From NCBI RefSeq assembly GCF_001592265.1, contig NZ_BCWP01000011.1:34400-98399 (forward strand): a stretch of 64,000 bases of DNA, read 5' to 3'. This document shows, piece by piece, positions 29,326-37,622 of this stretch (positions within the stretch are counted from its first letter, which is position 1; every line of letters begins with the position of its first letter). The notes under the pieces are model-generated. The model was not told the origin of the DNA. It did not search any database and saw only the letters and a list, made by a program, of their open reading frames with translations. The stretch comes from Curvibacter delicatus NBRC 14919 (lineage in GTDB: Bacteria > Pseudomonadota > Gammaproteobacteria > Burkholderiales > Burkholderiaceae_C). Made by a program: the position numbers and the translations under genes.

Positions 29326-31311
29326 TCAGCCTTTGAGCAGTTGGTCTTCCACCATGGCCAGCGCCTCGGCTCGACCCGAGAGCACCAGTGTGTCCCCGCT
29401 TTCCAACAACAGCTCTTGGGCGGGGGCCAGATTTTTGCCGTTGTGGCGGCGCAGGTTGACGACACGGACATCGGGTATCAGCTGCGCCAGAGCGCTGAGC
29501 GGGCGGCCGATGACCCGGGCAGCGGCCGGCAGGGTGACGCTGGACAGGCGCTCCTGCGTGCCCTCGTCCGCCGCACTGTCATCGGCGCCGTGGAAATAGC
29601 CGCGCAGCAGGTTGTAGCGTGCATCGCGCTGGTCCTGCACGATGCGGATCACGCGCCGCATCGGCACCCCCACCAGCGCCAGGGCGTGGCTGGCCAGCAT
29701 GAGCGAACCCTCAATGGCTTCCGGCACGACTTCGGTGGCCCCGGCGGCGCGCAGCTTGTCAAGCGCATGATCATCCTGCGTCCGCACGATGACCGGCACC
29801 TGCGGTGCATGGGCGCGGACATTGGCCAGCACCTTCATGGCACCCGGCACGTCCAGGTAGGTGATGACGACGGCGCTGGCCCGGCTCAGACCGGCGGCAC
29901 TCAGCGCCTGCAGCCGAGCCGCATCGCCGAAAACCACGCTGTTGCCCGCAGCGGCGGCTTGGTGGACGCGGTCCGGATCGAGGTCAAGGGCCATGTAGGG
30001 AATCTTCTCGCCCTCCAGCATGCGTGCCAGGTTCTGGCCGCAACGGCCGTAACCGCAGATGATGACGTGTTTGCTGGTGTTGATGGATTTGCGGGCGATG
30101 TTGGTCATCTGCAGCGACTGCTGCAGCCATTCGCTCGCCACCAGCTTCATCACGATCCGGTTGCTGTAGGCAATCACGAATGGCGTGGCCAACATCGACA
30201 GCACCATGGACGCCAGAATGGGGTTGAGCAAGGCCGCGTCCAGCAGGCCTTTTTCATGGGACAGCGACAACAGCACAAAACCGAATTCTCCGGCCTGCGC
30301 CAGGTACAGGCCGGTGCGCAAGGCCACGCCCATGGAGGCGCCCATGAGGCGGGTCAGCAGGGTGATCAGCGAGAGCTTGAGCAGCAAGGACGCTGCAATG
30401 AGCATCAGCACCAGCGGCCAGCGCTGCAGAAGGATATGCCAGTCCAGCAGCATGCCGATGGTGATGAAAAACAGCCCCAGCAACACATCGTGGAAGGGGC
30501 GGATGTCGGTTTCCACCTGCTGCTTGTACTCGGTCTCCGAGATCAGCATGCCGGCAATGAAGGCGCCGAGCGCCAGGCTCAGGCCGGCCAGTTCGGTCAG
30601 CCAGGCCAGGCCGAGCGTGACCAGCAGCAGGGTGAGCATGAACAGCTCATTGCTCTTGTGCGGGGCCACTTGCGTGAGGGTCCAGCGCATCAGCCGTTGG
30701 CCGCCCATCAGCAGCAGGGCCAGCAGCACCACGGCCTTGAGCAGGGCCAGACCCAGGGCCGTGAACATCTCATTGGCCGGGCTGCCCAGGGCCGGGATCA
30801 ACACCAGCAATGGCACCACGGCCAGATCCTGGAACAGCAGGATGCCCATGACGCGTTTGCCATGCTCGCTTTCCAGCTCCAGGCGCTCGGCCATCAGCTT
30901 GACCACAATGGCGGTGCTGCTCATGGCCATGACGCCGGAGAGCGCCAGCGCCGTCTGCCAGCTGATCTTCCAGAGCGACGGCAGCAGCCAGTTCAGCACG
31001 AAAGCGCCCAGCACGGTGAGCACCATGGTCAGCAGCACCTGCAGCAAACCCAGGCCGAACACATGGCGGCGCATTGAGCGCAGCTTGGGCAGGTTGAACT
31101 CCAGACCGATGGCGAACATCAGGAACACCACGCCAAATTCGGCCAGGTGGCGCACGCCCGCGGAATTCTGTGCCAGCGCCAGTGTATTGGGGCCGATCAC
31201 AACACCAACCACCAGATACCCCAGCATTGGGGGGAGTTTCAGGCTGCGGAACACCACAACACCGAGCACGGCGGCCAGCAGGTAGATCAGGGTGAGTTCA
31301 AGTGCACTCAT
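29326..31311 (-). CDS. Monovalent cation:proton antiporter, Kef/CPA2 family with TrkA domains
   Basis: The 661-residue protein has about 12-13 membrane helices of the Na+/H+ exchanger fold (1-390), a Rossmann TrkA-N domain starting ICGYGRCGQNLARML (about 415-530) and a TrkA-C domain at the end. This is the KefB/KefC architecture, usually glutathione-regulated potassium efflux or K+/Na+ antiport. No kefF/kefG ancillary gene is adjacent. The start MSALELTLIYLLAAVLG fits the first helix. Confidence 0.9.
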   Translation of the reverse strand: MSALELTLIYLLAAVLGVVVFRSLKLPPMLGYLVVGVVIGPNTLALAQNSAGVRHLAEFGVVFLMFAIGLEFNLPKLRSMRRHVFGLGLLQVLLTMVLTVLGAFVLNWLLPSLWKISWQTALALSGVMAMSSTAIVVKLMAERLELESEHGKRVMGILLFQDLAVVPLLVLIPALGSPANEMFTALGLALLKAVVLLALLLMGGQRLMRWTLTQVAPHKSNELFMLTLLLVTLGLAWLTELAGLSLALGAFIAGMLISETEYKQQVETDIRPFHDVLLGLFFITIGMLLDWHILLQRWPLVLMLIAASLLLKLSLITLLTRLMGASMGVALRTGLYLAQAGEFGFVLLSLSHEKGLLDAALLNPILASMVLSMLATPFVIAYSNRIVMKLVASEWLQQSLQMTNIARKSINTSKHVIICGYGRCGQNLARMLEGEKIPYMALDLDPDRVHQAAAAGNSVVFGDAARLQALSAAGLSRASAVVITYLDVPGAMKVLANVRAHAPQVPVIVRTQDDHALDKLRAAGATEVVPEAIEGSLMLASHALALVGVPMRRVIRIVQDQRDARYNLLRGYFHGADDSAADEGTQERLSSVTLPAAARVIGRPLSALAQLIPDVRVVNLRRHNGKNLAPAQELLLESGDTLVLSGRAEALAMVEDQLLKG

Positions 31312-31355
31312 ACCCGGATACTAGCAAGCGCAGGCCTGCCCGATAAAATCACAGC

Positions 31356-32357
31356 ATGACCCCACCCAAAACCCAGGACCGGCCGTTCGACGCCGACAAG
31401 GCCTTGCAGCTCGCCCGCGAAACGTTGGAGATCGAAGCGGCCGCCGTGCTCGGTCTGCGCCAGCGCATCGGTGATGATTTTGCCAAGGCGGTCGCGCTGA
31501 TGCTGCGGGTGGAGGGGCGCGTGGTGGTCATGGGCATGGGCAAGAGCGGCCACATTGGCCGCAAGATGGTGGCAACGCTGGCCTCCACCGGGACCCCCGC
31601 CATGTTTGTCCATCCGGCCGAAGCCAGCCATGGCGACTTGGGCATGATCAAGACCACCGACCTGGTGCTGGCCATTTCCAACAGCGGGGAGTCGGACGAA
31701 CTCACCGCCATCCTGCCGGTGCTCAAGCGCCTGGGGGTTCCGTTGATCGCGATGACGGGTCATCTGGACTCGACGCTGGCGCGGCATGCCGACCTGGCGC
31801 TCGACAGCGGTGTCGAGAAGGAGGCCTGCCCCCTGAACCTGGCGCCGACGGCCAGCACCACGGCCCAGCTGGCGCTGGGAGATGCCTTGGCGGTCGCTCT
31901 GCTCGATGCACGCGGCTTCAAGGCGGAAGACTTTGCACGCTCCCACCCCGGTGGCGCGCTGGGGCGCAAGTTGCTGACCCTGGTGGAGGATGTCATGCGC
32001 AGCGGCGAGGCGGTGCCGAAGGTGGGGCCGGCGGCAGGCTTCAGCGAGGTGATGCGTGAGATGAGCGCCAAAGGCCTGGGCGCCACCGCGATCGTCGACG
32101 GACAGGACCGGGTGCTGGGCATCTTCACCGACGGCGACCTGCGCCGCCTGCTGGAAAAGGGCGTGGATCTGCGCACCGGTTCCGCGGGGCAGTTCATGCA
32201 CCCTGATCCAGTCACCATCACCGCGGATGCGTTGGCGGTGGAGGCGGCCGAGCTGATGGAGCAGCGACGCATCACCAGCGTCCTGGTGGTCGACGCCGAG
32301 GGGCGCCTGTGCGGGGCCCTGAACAGCAACGACCTGATGCGAGCCAAGGTGATCTGA
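31356..32357 (+). CDS. kdsD: D-arabinose-5-phosphate isomerase
   Basis: The 333-residue protein has an N-terminal SIS sugar-isomerase domain with GMGKSGHIGRKMVATL and SNSGESDEL, followed by two CBS domains (about 205-330). It converts ribulose-5-phosphate to arabinose-5-phosphate, the first step to KDO for lipopolysaccharide. It overlaps kdsC by one base (TGATG) and leads the kdsD-kdsC-lptC operon, divergent from the antiporter. Confidence 0.94.
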   Translation: MTPPKTQDRPFDADKALQLARETLEIEAAAVLGLRQRIGDDFAKAVALMLRVEGRVVVMGMGKSGHIGRKMVATLASTGTPAMFVHPAEASHGDLGMIKTTDLVLAISNSGESDELTAILPVLKRLGVPLIAMTGHLDSTLARHADLALDSGVEKEACPLNLAPTASTTAQLALGDALAVALLDARGFKAEDFARSHPGGALGRKLLTLVEDVMRSGEAVPKVGPAAGFSEVMREMSAKGLGATAIVDGQDRVLGIFTDGDLRRLLEKGVDLRTGSAGQFMHPDPVTITADALAVEAAELMEQRRITSVLVVDAEGRLCGALNSNDLMRAKVI

Positions 32358-32902
32358 TGACGCCGGCACTGAACTTCTCCCCCGAACTGTTGCTCAAGGC
32401 CCAGGGCATCCGTGTCGCCTTCTTTGATGTCGACGGTGTGTTGACCGATGGCGGCCTGTATATCTCCGAGGCCGGCGAGACGCTCAAGCGTTTCAACACG
32501 CTTGACGGGCACGGCCTCAAATTGCTGCAGCGTGCCGGTATCACGCCGGCGGTGATCACCGGGCGTGACAGTCCGGCCTTGCGCGTGCGCCTGCAGGCGC
32601 TGGGCATCGTCCATGCGCACTTTGGTACCGAGGCCAAGCGACCGGCGGCAGAGCAGGTCCTGCAGACCCTCGGCCTGGACTGGACGCAGGCCGCCGCGAT
32701 GGGCGACGACTGGCCCGATCTGGCCGTCATGCAGCGTTGCGCCTTTGCTTGTGCGCCGCTCAATGCGCATGCGGAAGCACGCGCCGTGGCCCACCACGTG
32801 ACACGGGCCCGTGGCGGAGACGGTGCCGCACGCGAGTTCTGCGACGTGCTTCTGGTGGCGAGCGGCCGCTATGCGGACCTGCTTGCGGAGTGGCAGCAGT
32901 GA
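32357..32902 (+). CDS. kdsC: 3-deoxy-D-manno-octulosonate 8-phosphate phosphatase
   Basis: The 181-residue HAD-family phosphatase has motif I FFDVDGVLTDG, motif II in ITGRDS, a conserved Lys in GTEAKRPAAEQ and motif III GDDWPDLAVM. It removes phosphate from KDO-8-P. The start shares a base with the kdsD stop, and its TGA overlaps the GTG start of lptC. All three genes are thus coupled. Confidence 0.95.
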   Translation: MTPALNFSPELLLKAQGIRVAFFDVDGVLTDGGLYISEAGETLKRFNTLDGHGLKLLQRAGITPAVITGRDSPALRVRLQALGIVHAHFGTEAKRPAAEQVLQTLGLDWTQAAAMGDDWPDLAVMQRCAFACAPLNAHAEARAVAHHVTRARGGDGAAREFCDVLLVASGRYADLLAEWQQ

Positions 32903-33516
32903 TCCGCTTGCTGCGCGCTGCCTGGGATCGCGTGTCGATCTACCTGCCCATCATCCTGATGGGCGTGCTGGCACTCGGGACCTACTGGCTGGTGCGCAGC
33001 ACGCCCGTGTTCGAGGCGCCCGCACCGGACCAGCCGCCCAGGCATGAGGCGGATTACTTCATGCAGAAGTTTTCGGTCAAGACCTTCGATGCCTCGGGCC
33101 GCCTGAAAAGCGAGATCTTCGGCACCGAGGCGCGTCACTATCCGGACACCGATACGCTGGAGATCGACAAGGCACGCATCCGCTCCTTCAGCGACAAGGG
33201 GCGACTCACCACGGCCACCGCCAACCAGGCGCTCACCAACAGCGACAACTCGGAGGTGCAGCTCATCGGCAATGCCCTGGTGGTGCGCGACGCCTTCGTG
33301 GAAAAATCGGGCGAAACGGTCCCGCGCATGAGCTACCACGGGGAGTTCCTGCATGCCTACATGGACACCGAGATTGTCAAATCGCACAAGCCGGTCGAGT
33401 TGACGCGTGGCAACGACCGGTTTACGGCCAACAGCATGGAGTTCGACAACATCGATCAGATCATGCAGTTGCGCGGCCGCGTGCGCGGCACGCTGGTTCC
33501 GGACCCCAAGAAATAA
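32899..33516 (+). CDS. lptC: LPS export ABC transporter periplasmic protein LptC
   Basis: The 205-residue bitopic protein has one N-terminal membrane helix (IYLPIILMGVLALGTYWLV, about 13-31) and a periplasmic beta-jellyroll. It receives LPS from LptBFG and passes it to LptA. The GTG start overlapping the kdsC stop (GTGA) is the only start near the family N-terminus. In many relatives lptA and lptB follow; here an SDR gene follows instead. Confidence 0.9.
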   Translation: MIRLLRAAWDRVSIYLPIILMGVLALGTYWLVRSTPVFEAPAPDQPPRHEADYFMQKFSVKTFDASGRLKSEIFGTEARHYPDTDTLEIDKARIRSFSDKGRLTTATANQALTNSDNSEVQLIGNALVVRDAFVEKSGETVPRMSYHGEFLHAYMDTEIVKSHKPVELTRGNDRFTANSMEFDNIDQIMQLRGRVRGTLVPDPKK

Positions 33517-33521
33517 GCCGG

Positions 33522-34298
33522 ATGCCCAAGCTGGTCTTCATCACCGGCGCCTCCAGCGGCCTTGGCCAGGCGTTGGCCAAGCGGTTTCACCAGGCGGGTT
33601 ACCGGCTGGCGTTGGTGGGGCGGCGCACACAGGAGATCAAATCGTGGTGCGACCGTCTTGGAATAAGCGCGAGCAGCTATCAAATCTATAGCGCCGACGT
33701 GGCGGACATAAACAGCATCGTTGCGGCCGGGCGTGCTTGCCTGGCGGCCCAGGGGGTGCCCGATGTGGTGGTAGCGAATGCCGGCATCAGCATCGGCATG
33801 GACACGGCCGAACGCTCGGATCTGGACGTGATGGCGCAGATCCTGGCCACCAACAACATCGGCTTGGCTGCCACCTTCCATCCTTTCATTGATGCGATGG
33901 TCCAGCGGGGTTCCGGCCGGCTGGTGGGCATGGCCAGCGTATCCGGCATCCGCGGCCTGCCCGGGCATGGTGCCTACTGTGCCAGCAAGGCCGGCGTGAT
34001 CAGTTATTGCGAAAGCCTGCGTGGCGAACTGCGCGCCAGCGGCGTGAAGGTGGTGACATTGAGTCCGGGCTACATCGACACCCCGCTCACACGGCAGAAC
34101 CGCTATGCCATGCCCTTTCTGATGAGCGCCGACGCCTTTGCCGAGCGCGCCTACCGGACGATCGAGGCCGGCGCAAGTTACCGCGTGATCCCGTGGCAGA
34201 TGGGTGTGGTGGCCAAACTGCTGCGCTTGTTGCCCAATGCCTGGTTCGACCGTCTGCTGGCCGGTCGGCCGCGCAAACATCGCCGTTCAGGCCGCTGA
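33522..34298 (+). CDS. Short-chain dehydrogenase/reductase
   Basis: The 258-residue Rossmann enzyme has the cofactor motif TGASSGLG near residues 8-15. It also shows an NAG motif in VVANAGISIG, and the catalytic Ser (MASVSG) with YCASK about 13 residues later. The Arg-rich loop after beta-2 (VGRRTQEI) suggests NADP(H). It lies five bases after lptC, so is probably in that operon. A lipid or LPS-related substrate is only a guess from position. A 17-bp repeat lies in-frame near residues 52-57. Confidence 0.87.
   Translation: MPKLVFITGASSGLGQALAKRFHQAGYRLALVGRRTQEIKSWCDRLGISASSYQIYSADVADINSIVAAGRACLAAQGVPDVVVANAGISIGMDTAERSDLDVMAQILATNNIGLAATFHPFIDAMVQRGSGRLVGMASVSGIRGLPGHGAYCASKAGVISYCESLRGELRASGVKVVTLSPGYIDTPLTRQNRYAMPFLMSADAFAERAYRTIEAGASYRVIPWQMGVVAKLLRLLPNAWFDRLLAGRPRKHRRSGR
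33676..33692. repeat. 17-bp palindromic dispersed repeat, copy 3
   Basis: GCTAT-N7-ATAGC is inside the SDR coding sequence and translates as part of SSYQIYSA, a surface segment before the NAG region. The flanks GCA and GCC are identical to those of the copy at 3362, giving 23 bp of near identity. Insertion or retention in a coding region without frame loss is notable. Confidence 0.6.
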
Positions 34299-34326
34299 AA
34301 AAGCAAAAGGCTCCCGAAGGAGCCTT
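34297..34326 (-). terminator. Intrinsic terminator of the first RRM gene
   Basis: AAGGCTCC and GGAGCCTT form an eight-bp stem with a TTCG tetraloop on the minus strand, followed by TTGCTTTTT. It begins 33 bases past the RRM gene stop and also lies just beyond the convergent SDR gene, which could use it less efficiently. Confidence 0.8.
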
Positions 34327-34358
34327 GCTGGCAACGTCATGCCTGACGACGTCGCGGA

Positions 34359-34808
34359 TCAGTAACCGCGCCGGCCACCGCCACCGCCGCGCGGGTTGCC
34401 ATAAGGGCTGCGGAAACCACCGTCACCACCTTCGTTGCCGCCGCCGTAACCGCCACCACCTCCCCCGCCGTAACCACCGCCGCCGCCTTCACGCCGGCCA
34501 CCACCGTAGCCACCCCCACCGCCGCCGCCGCCATAACCGCCGCTGCGCGGGGGGCGTGGCTCCATCGGGCGCGCCTCGTTGACCACCAAGCTGCGACCGC
34601 TCAGTGGCTGGCCATTCATGCCATTGATGGCGGCTTGTGCCTCGGCATCGCTGCCCATTTCGACAAAGCCGAAACCCTTGGAGCGGCCGGTGTCGCGCTC
34701 CATCATGACCTTGGCGCTGGTCACCGTGCCGAACTGGCTGAAGGCTTGCTGCAAATCTTCGTCTCGCACCGAATAAGGCAGGTTGCCGACGTAAAGTTTA
34801 TTGCCCAT
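34359..34808 (-). CDS. Glycine-rich RRM RNA-binding protein (paralogue 1)
   Basis: The 149-residue protein is one RNA-recognition motif (about 1-80) with RNP2 KLYVGNLPY and RNP1 RSKGFGFVEM, then a low-complexity Gly/Tyr/Arg tail (about 88-149) of GGYGGG and RR repeats. It resembles cyanobacterial and proteobacterial Rbp proteins linked to cold or general stress and, through the RGG-like tail, to condensate formation. The RRM is about 85 percent identical by eye to the paralogue 620 bases away, indicating recent tandem duplication. The leader hairpin buries its ribosome binding site. Confidence 0.92.
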   Translation of the reverse strand: MGNKLYVGNLPYSVRDEDLQQAFSQFGTVTSAKVMMERDTGRSKGFGFVEMGSDAEAQAAINGMNGQPLSGRSLVVNEARPMEPRPPRSGGYGGGGGGGGYGGGRREGGGGGYGGGGGGGYGGGNEGGDGGFRSPYGNPRGGGGGRRGY

Positions 34809-34809
34809 G

Positions 34810-34852
34810 CAGGGACTCCTGAAAAACTAAAAAACGAGCGATGGAGTCCCTG
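34810..34852 (-). promoter_or_regulatory. Leader hairpin sequestering the ribosome binding site of RRM gene 1
   Basis: In the mRNA, CAGGGACTCC and GGAGTCCCTG pair perfectly over 10 bp around a 23-base AU-rich loop. The 3' arm contains the Shine-Dalgarno (AGGAG) and ends one base before the ATG. Such a stem would block initiation unless melted or bound by protein. A similar but shorter stem precedes the paralogue. A heat- or cold-responsive switch or autoregulation by the RRM protein is inference. Confidence 0.6.
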
Positions 34853-35004
34853 AAACGCAATCAGTGTGTAGTCAACGATGCGAATTCGACAGATCACCGC
34901 AATCCAGTGCGAGGCCTCCTAGCCGCCGCGATTCGGTTTTTGCCATAGAAATGTTTTTCACACAAGTGGGGTTGGCGCTAGGGGGTGGGTGGGCGGCAGG
35001 CATG

Positions 35005-35029
35005 AAAAAAGGGCCACAAGGGCCCTTTT
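35005..35029 (-). terminator. Intrinsic terminator of the second RRM gene
   Basis: On the minus strand AAAAGGGCC and GGCCCTTTT form a nine-bp stem with a five-base loop, followed by more T, giving a six-T run. It begins 24 bases past the RRM gene stop and precedes the leader of the first RRM gene, so the paralogues are separate transcription units. Confidence 0.82.
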
Positions 35030-35052
35030 GGATGCAAGCAGCGAATCGATGC

Positions 35053-35430
35053 TTAGTAGTTGCGGCCACCGCCGTAACCACCACCGCCGCCTTCGCGACG
35101 ACCGCCGCCGTAGCCGCCACCGCCACCACCGTAGCCGCCACCATTGCCGCCGCCGAAGCCACCGCTACGGGGGGGACGCGGCTCCATCGGGCGCGCTTCG
35201 TTGACCACCAGACCACGGCCGCCATGCTGCTGGCCGTGCATGCCGCTGATCGCAGCTTGTGCTTCGGCATCGCTGCCCATCTCGACAAAACCGAAGCCCT
35301 TGGAACGGCCGGTGTCGCGCTCCATCATGACCTTGGCGCTGGAGACGGTGCCGAACTGGCTGAAGGCCTTCTGCAGGTCGTCGTCGCGGAAAGAATAGGG
35401 CAGGTTGCCCACGTAAAGTTTGTTGCCCAT
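35053..35430 (-). CDS. Glycine-rich RRM RNA-binding protein (paralogue 2)
   Basis: The 125-residue protein has the same RRM plan as its neighbour (KLYVGNLPYSFRDDDLQKAF, RNP1 RSKGFGFVEM). Its Gly-rich tail is shorter, with one RREGGGGGYGGGR block near the end. ATG 35430 gives the same MGNKLYVGN start as the paralogue; an upstream in-frame Met is inside the leader. The tail differs more than the RRM, as expected for slippage in repeats. Role is probably RNA chaperone or stress-related binding. Confidence 0.92.
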   Translation of the reverse strand: MGNKLYVGNLPYSFRDDDLQKAFSQFGTVSSAKVMMERDTGRSKGFGFVEMGSDAEAQAAISGMHGQQHGGRGLVVNEARPMEPRPPRSGGFGGGNGGGYGGGGGGYGGGRREGGGGGYGGGRNY

Positions 35431-35435
35431 GAAGG

Positions 35436-35471
35436 GACTCCTCAAAAAGACTCAAGTAAGGCGATGGAGTC
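35436..35471 (-). promoter_or_regulatory. Leader hairpin at the ribosome binding site of RRM gene 2
   Basis: GACTCC and GGAGTC pair over six bp with a 24-base loop, the 3' arm again being the Shine-Dalgarno region (GAGGAGTCC). The stem is shorter than the 10-bp version of the paralogue, but occupies the same place and uses the same ATGGAGTC-type upstream arm, which supports a shared regulatory design. Confidence 0.5.
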
Positions 35472-35655
35472 TGATAGCCGCGAGCAACAAACCATTGAAG
35501 ACTTAAAGCAGACGCAAAACCGACTTAATCACCGCAAATTCATACCGCCGTTTTACGGCGATATGCAACCATTATGCGCGAATCCAAGAAAAATACTCAA
35601 ATAAATCGCCAATCCATGCGCCCAAACCATGAAAAATGGCTGCAAACGCACAACA

Positions 35656-35678
35656 GGCGCTCATTTTCGATGAGCGCC
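35656..35678 (-). terminator. Terminator-like hairpin after amtB
   Basis: GGCGCTCAT and ATGAGCGCC form a nine-bp perfect stem with a five-base loop, starting seven bases past the amtB stop. No clear U-run follows, so termination strength is uncertain. The rest of the 250-base gap up to the second RRM leader shows nothing recognisable. Confidence 0.45.
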
Positions 35679-35684
35679 CCCTGA

Positions 35685-36887
35685 TTACCAGTTGGCTTCG
35701 CGGTCCGGGGTGGCACCGATCCGGTGGATGGACAGGTCGGCGCCGTTGAACTCCTCTTCCTGGCTCAAGCGCAAGCCCAGCGTGAGTTTGAGCAGCCCGT
35801 AGACGACGAACCCGCCTGCCAGCGCCCACACCACCCCCAGGGCGGTACCGATGAACTGGCCGCCGAGAGTGATGCCCCCCAACCCACCAAGCGTCTTGCT
35901 GCCGAAGATGCCGGCGGCCAGGCCGCCCCAGGTGCCGCACAGACCGTGCAGCGGCCACACGCCCAGCACGTCGTCGATCTTCCATTTGTTCTGGGTCAGC
36001 GTGAACATGACGACAAAGATGGCGCCGGCGATGCCGCCCACCACCAGCGCACCCAGCGGGTGCATCAGGTCGGAGCCGGCGCACACGGCGACCAGGCCGG
36101 CCAGCGGACCGTTGTGCACGAAGCCGGGGTCGTTTTTGCCCAGCAGCAGCGCCACCAGCGTGCCGCCCACCATGGCCATGAGGGAGTTCACAGCGACCAG
36201 ACCGGTGATCTTGTCCAGTGTCTGTGCACTCATGACGTTGAAGCCGAACCAGCCGACCACCAGGATCCAGGCGCCCAGTGCCAGAAAAGGAATGCTGGAA
36301 GGCGGGTGGGCCGACATGGCGCCATCCTTGCGGTAGCGATTGCTGCGCGCCCCCAGCAGCAGCACGGCCGGCAGGGCAATCCAGCCACCGACGGCATGCA
36401 CCACCACGCTGCCGGCAAAGTCGTGGAACTCCTCCCCAGTGAGGGCCTTGATCCAGGCTTGAACGCCAAAGTGCTGATTCCAGGCAATGCCTTCGAAGAA
36501 GGGGTAGACCAAGCCGACGATGGCGGCCGTCGCGATCAACTGCGGCCAGAACTTGGCGCGCTCCGCAATGCCGCCGGAAATGATGGCCGGAATGGCGGCA
36601 GCAAAGGTCAGCAGGAAAAAGAACTTGACCAGCTCATAACCGTTCTTGGCCACCAGTTGCTCGGCGCCGATGAAAAAACTGGTGCCGTACGCGACCGCAT
36701 AGCCGAACAGGAAATAGACCACTGTGGAGACGGAAAAGTCGACCAGGATCTTGACCAGTGCATTGACCTGGTTCTTGCGCCGCACGGTGCCAAGCTCCAG
36801 AAATGCAAAACCAGCGTGCATGGCCAGAACCATGATGGCGCCAAGCAGGATGAACAGGACATCCGCGCCCTGTTTGAGTGCTTCCAT
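35685..36887 (-). CDS. amtB: Ammonium transporter
   Basis: The 400-residue protein has 11 membrane helices and Amt motifs: FAGSVVVHAVGGW, carrying the first pore His, and WPLHGLCGTWGG with the second. It conducts ammonia/ammonium into the cell. MEALKQGADVLFILLG starts directly in helix 1 without a cleavable signal; GAGGGG lies six bases upstream. No glnK (PII) gene is adjacent, unlike the common glnK-amtB pair. A sigma-54-like promoter and NtrC-like half-sites lie upstream. Confidence 0.93.
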   Translation of the reverse strand: MEALKQGADVLFILLGAIMVLAMHAGFAFLELGTVRRKNQVNALVKILVDFSVSTVVYFLFGYAVAYGTSFFIGAEQLVAKNGYELVKFFFLLTFAAAIPAIISGGIAERAKFWPQLIATAAIVGLVYPFFEGIAWNQHFGVQAWIKALTGEEFHDFAGSVVVHAVGGWIALPAVLLLGARSNRYRKDGAMSAHPPSSIPFLALGAWILVVGWFGFNVMSAQTLDKITGLVAVNSLMAMVGGTLVALLLGKNDPGFVHNGPLAGLVAVCAGSDLMHPLGALVVGGIAGAIFVVMFTLTQNKWKIDDVLGVWPLHGLCGTWGGLAAGIFGSKTLGGLGGITLGGQFIGTALGVVWALAGGFVVYGLLKLTLGLRLSQEEEFNGADLSIHRIGATPDREANW

Positions 36888-36969
36888 GAGAACCCCTCGT
36901 AATGAAATGCGTGTTTTTGGTGCAAAAAAACGGCGTTTGCCGAATTGCACCAAGATAAAGCAAAAAACG

Positions 36970-37016
36970 AGCCAGATATGCGCCACGTCTGTGCAGTCCA
37001 TGCACCAGAACGTGCG
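36970..37016 (-). promoter_or_regulatory. Candidate sigma-54 promoter with NtrC-like sites for amtB
   Basis: On the minus strand TGGCGC-N5-TGGCT (36985-36970) has the GG and GC doublets at the exact sigma-54 spacing. Just upstream, GTGCA-N5-TGCAC (36991-37005) and GGTGCA/CGTGCG half-sites up to 37016 resemble NtrC-binding sequence, but spacing differs from the E. coli consensus. A second long inverted repeat, TTGGTGCAA/TTGCACCAA (36917-36953), lies in the leader. Nitrogen control of amtB is known, which supports the reading. Confidence 0.4.
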
Positions 37017-37052
37017 GTGGATCACTGTGTCGGACCCGTTACCATCGACGCC

Positions 37053-37619
37053 ATGGAAGCATTTCTTGTTTCAACTGGCATTGTGACCCTGGCCGAAATG
37101 GGTGACAAGACCCAGTTGCTGGCCCTTATCCTGGCAGTCCGGTTCCGCAAACCCTGGCCGATCGTGCTGGGGATTCTGGTGGCCACCCTGGCCAACCATG
37201 CACTGGCCGGGGCGGTCGGCACCTGGGTGACCACCGTGCTCGGGCCCGATGTACTGCGCTGGGTGCTGGGCGCTTCGTTCATCGCCATGGCGGTCTGGAT
37301 GCTGATTCCGGACAAGATGGACGATGAGGGCGAAACCGGCCAGCCGCCGCGGCTGGGTGTGTTCGGCACCACGTTGGTGGCATTTTTTCTGGCCGAAATG
37401 GGTGACAAGACGCAGATCGCCACCGTCATGCTGGCGGCGCAGTACCACGCCTATGTCTGGGTGGTGGCGGGCACGACGCTGGGCATGATGCTGGCCAATG
37501 CGCCGGTGGTCTGGCTGGGCGAGCGCATGACGCGCCGGGTGCCGATCCGGCTGGTGCACCTGATCAGTGCGGGCATCTTCGCCGTGCTGGGCGGCCTCAC
37601 CCTGCTGGGCTGGGGCTAA
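37053..37619 (+). CDS. GDT1/TMEM165 family (UPF0016) cation exporter
   Basis: The 188-residue protein has six membrane helices in two homologous halves, each with the cation-binding motif AEMGDKTQ (about residues 14-21 and 117-124). Bacterial members such as MntX export manganese; eukaryotic ones move Mn or Ca. ATG 37053 places the first motif in helix 1. Upstream I looked for a yybP-ykoY manganese riboswitch and saw none. The start is 165 bases from divergent amtB. Confidence 0.88.
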   Translation: MEAFLVSTGIVTLAEMGDKTQLLALILAVRFRKPWPIVLGILVATLANHALAGAVGTWVTTVLGPDVLRWVLGASFIAMAVWMLIPDKMDDEGETGQPPRLGVFGTTLVAFFLAEMGDKTQIATVMLAAQYHAYVWVVAGTTLGMMLANAPVVWLGERMTRRVPIRLVHLISAGIFAVLGGLTLLGWG

Positions 37620-37622
37620 AGG

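Noticed and set aside
29290..31077. 595-codon antisense frame over the Kef-type antiporter
   Set aside because: Shadow of a membrane protein gene; the product is Gln/His-rich and lacks any domain.
36888..37052. yybP-ykoY manganese riboswitch upstream of the GDT1-type exporter
   Set aside because: I looked for the conserved paired region and found only inverted repeats that fit amtB regulation better.
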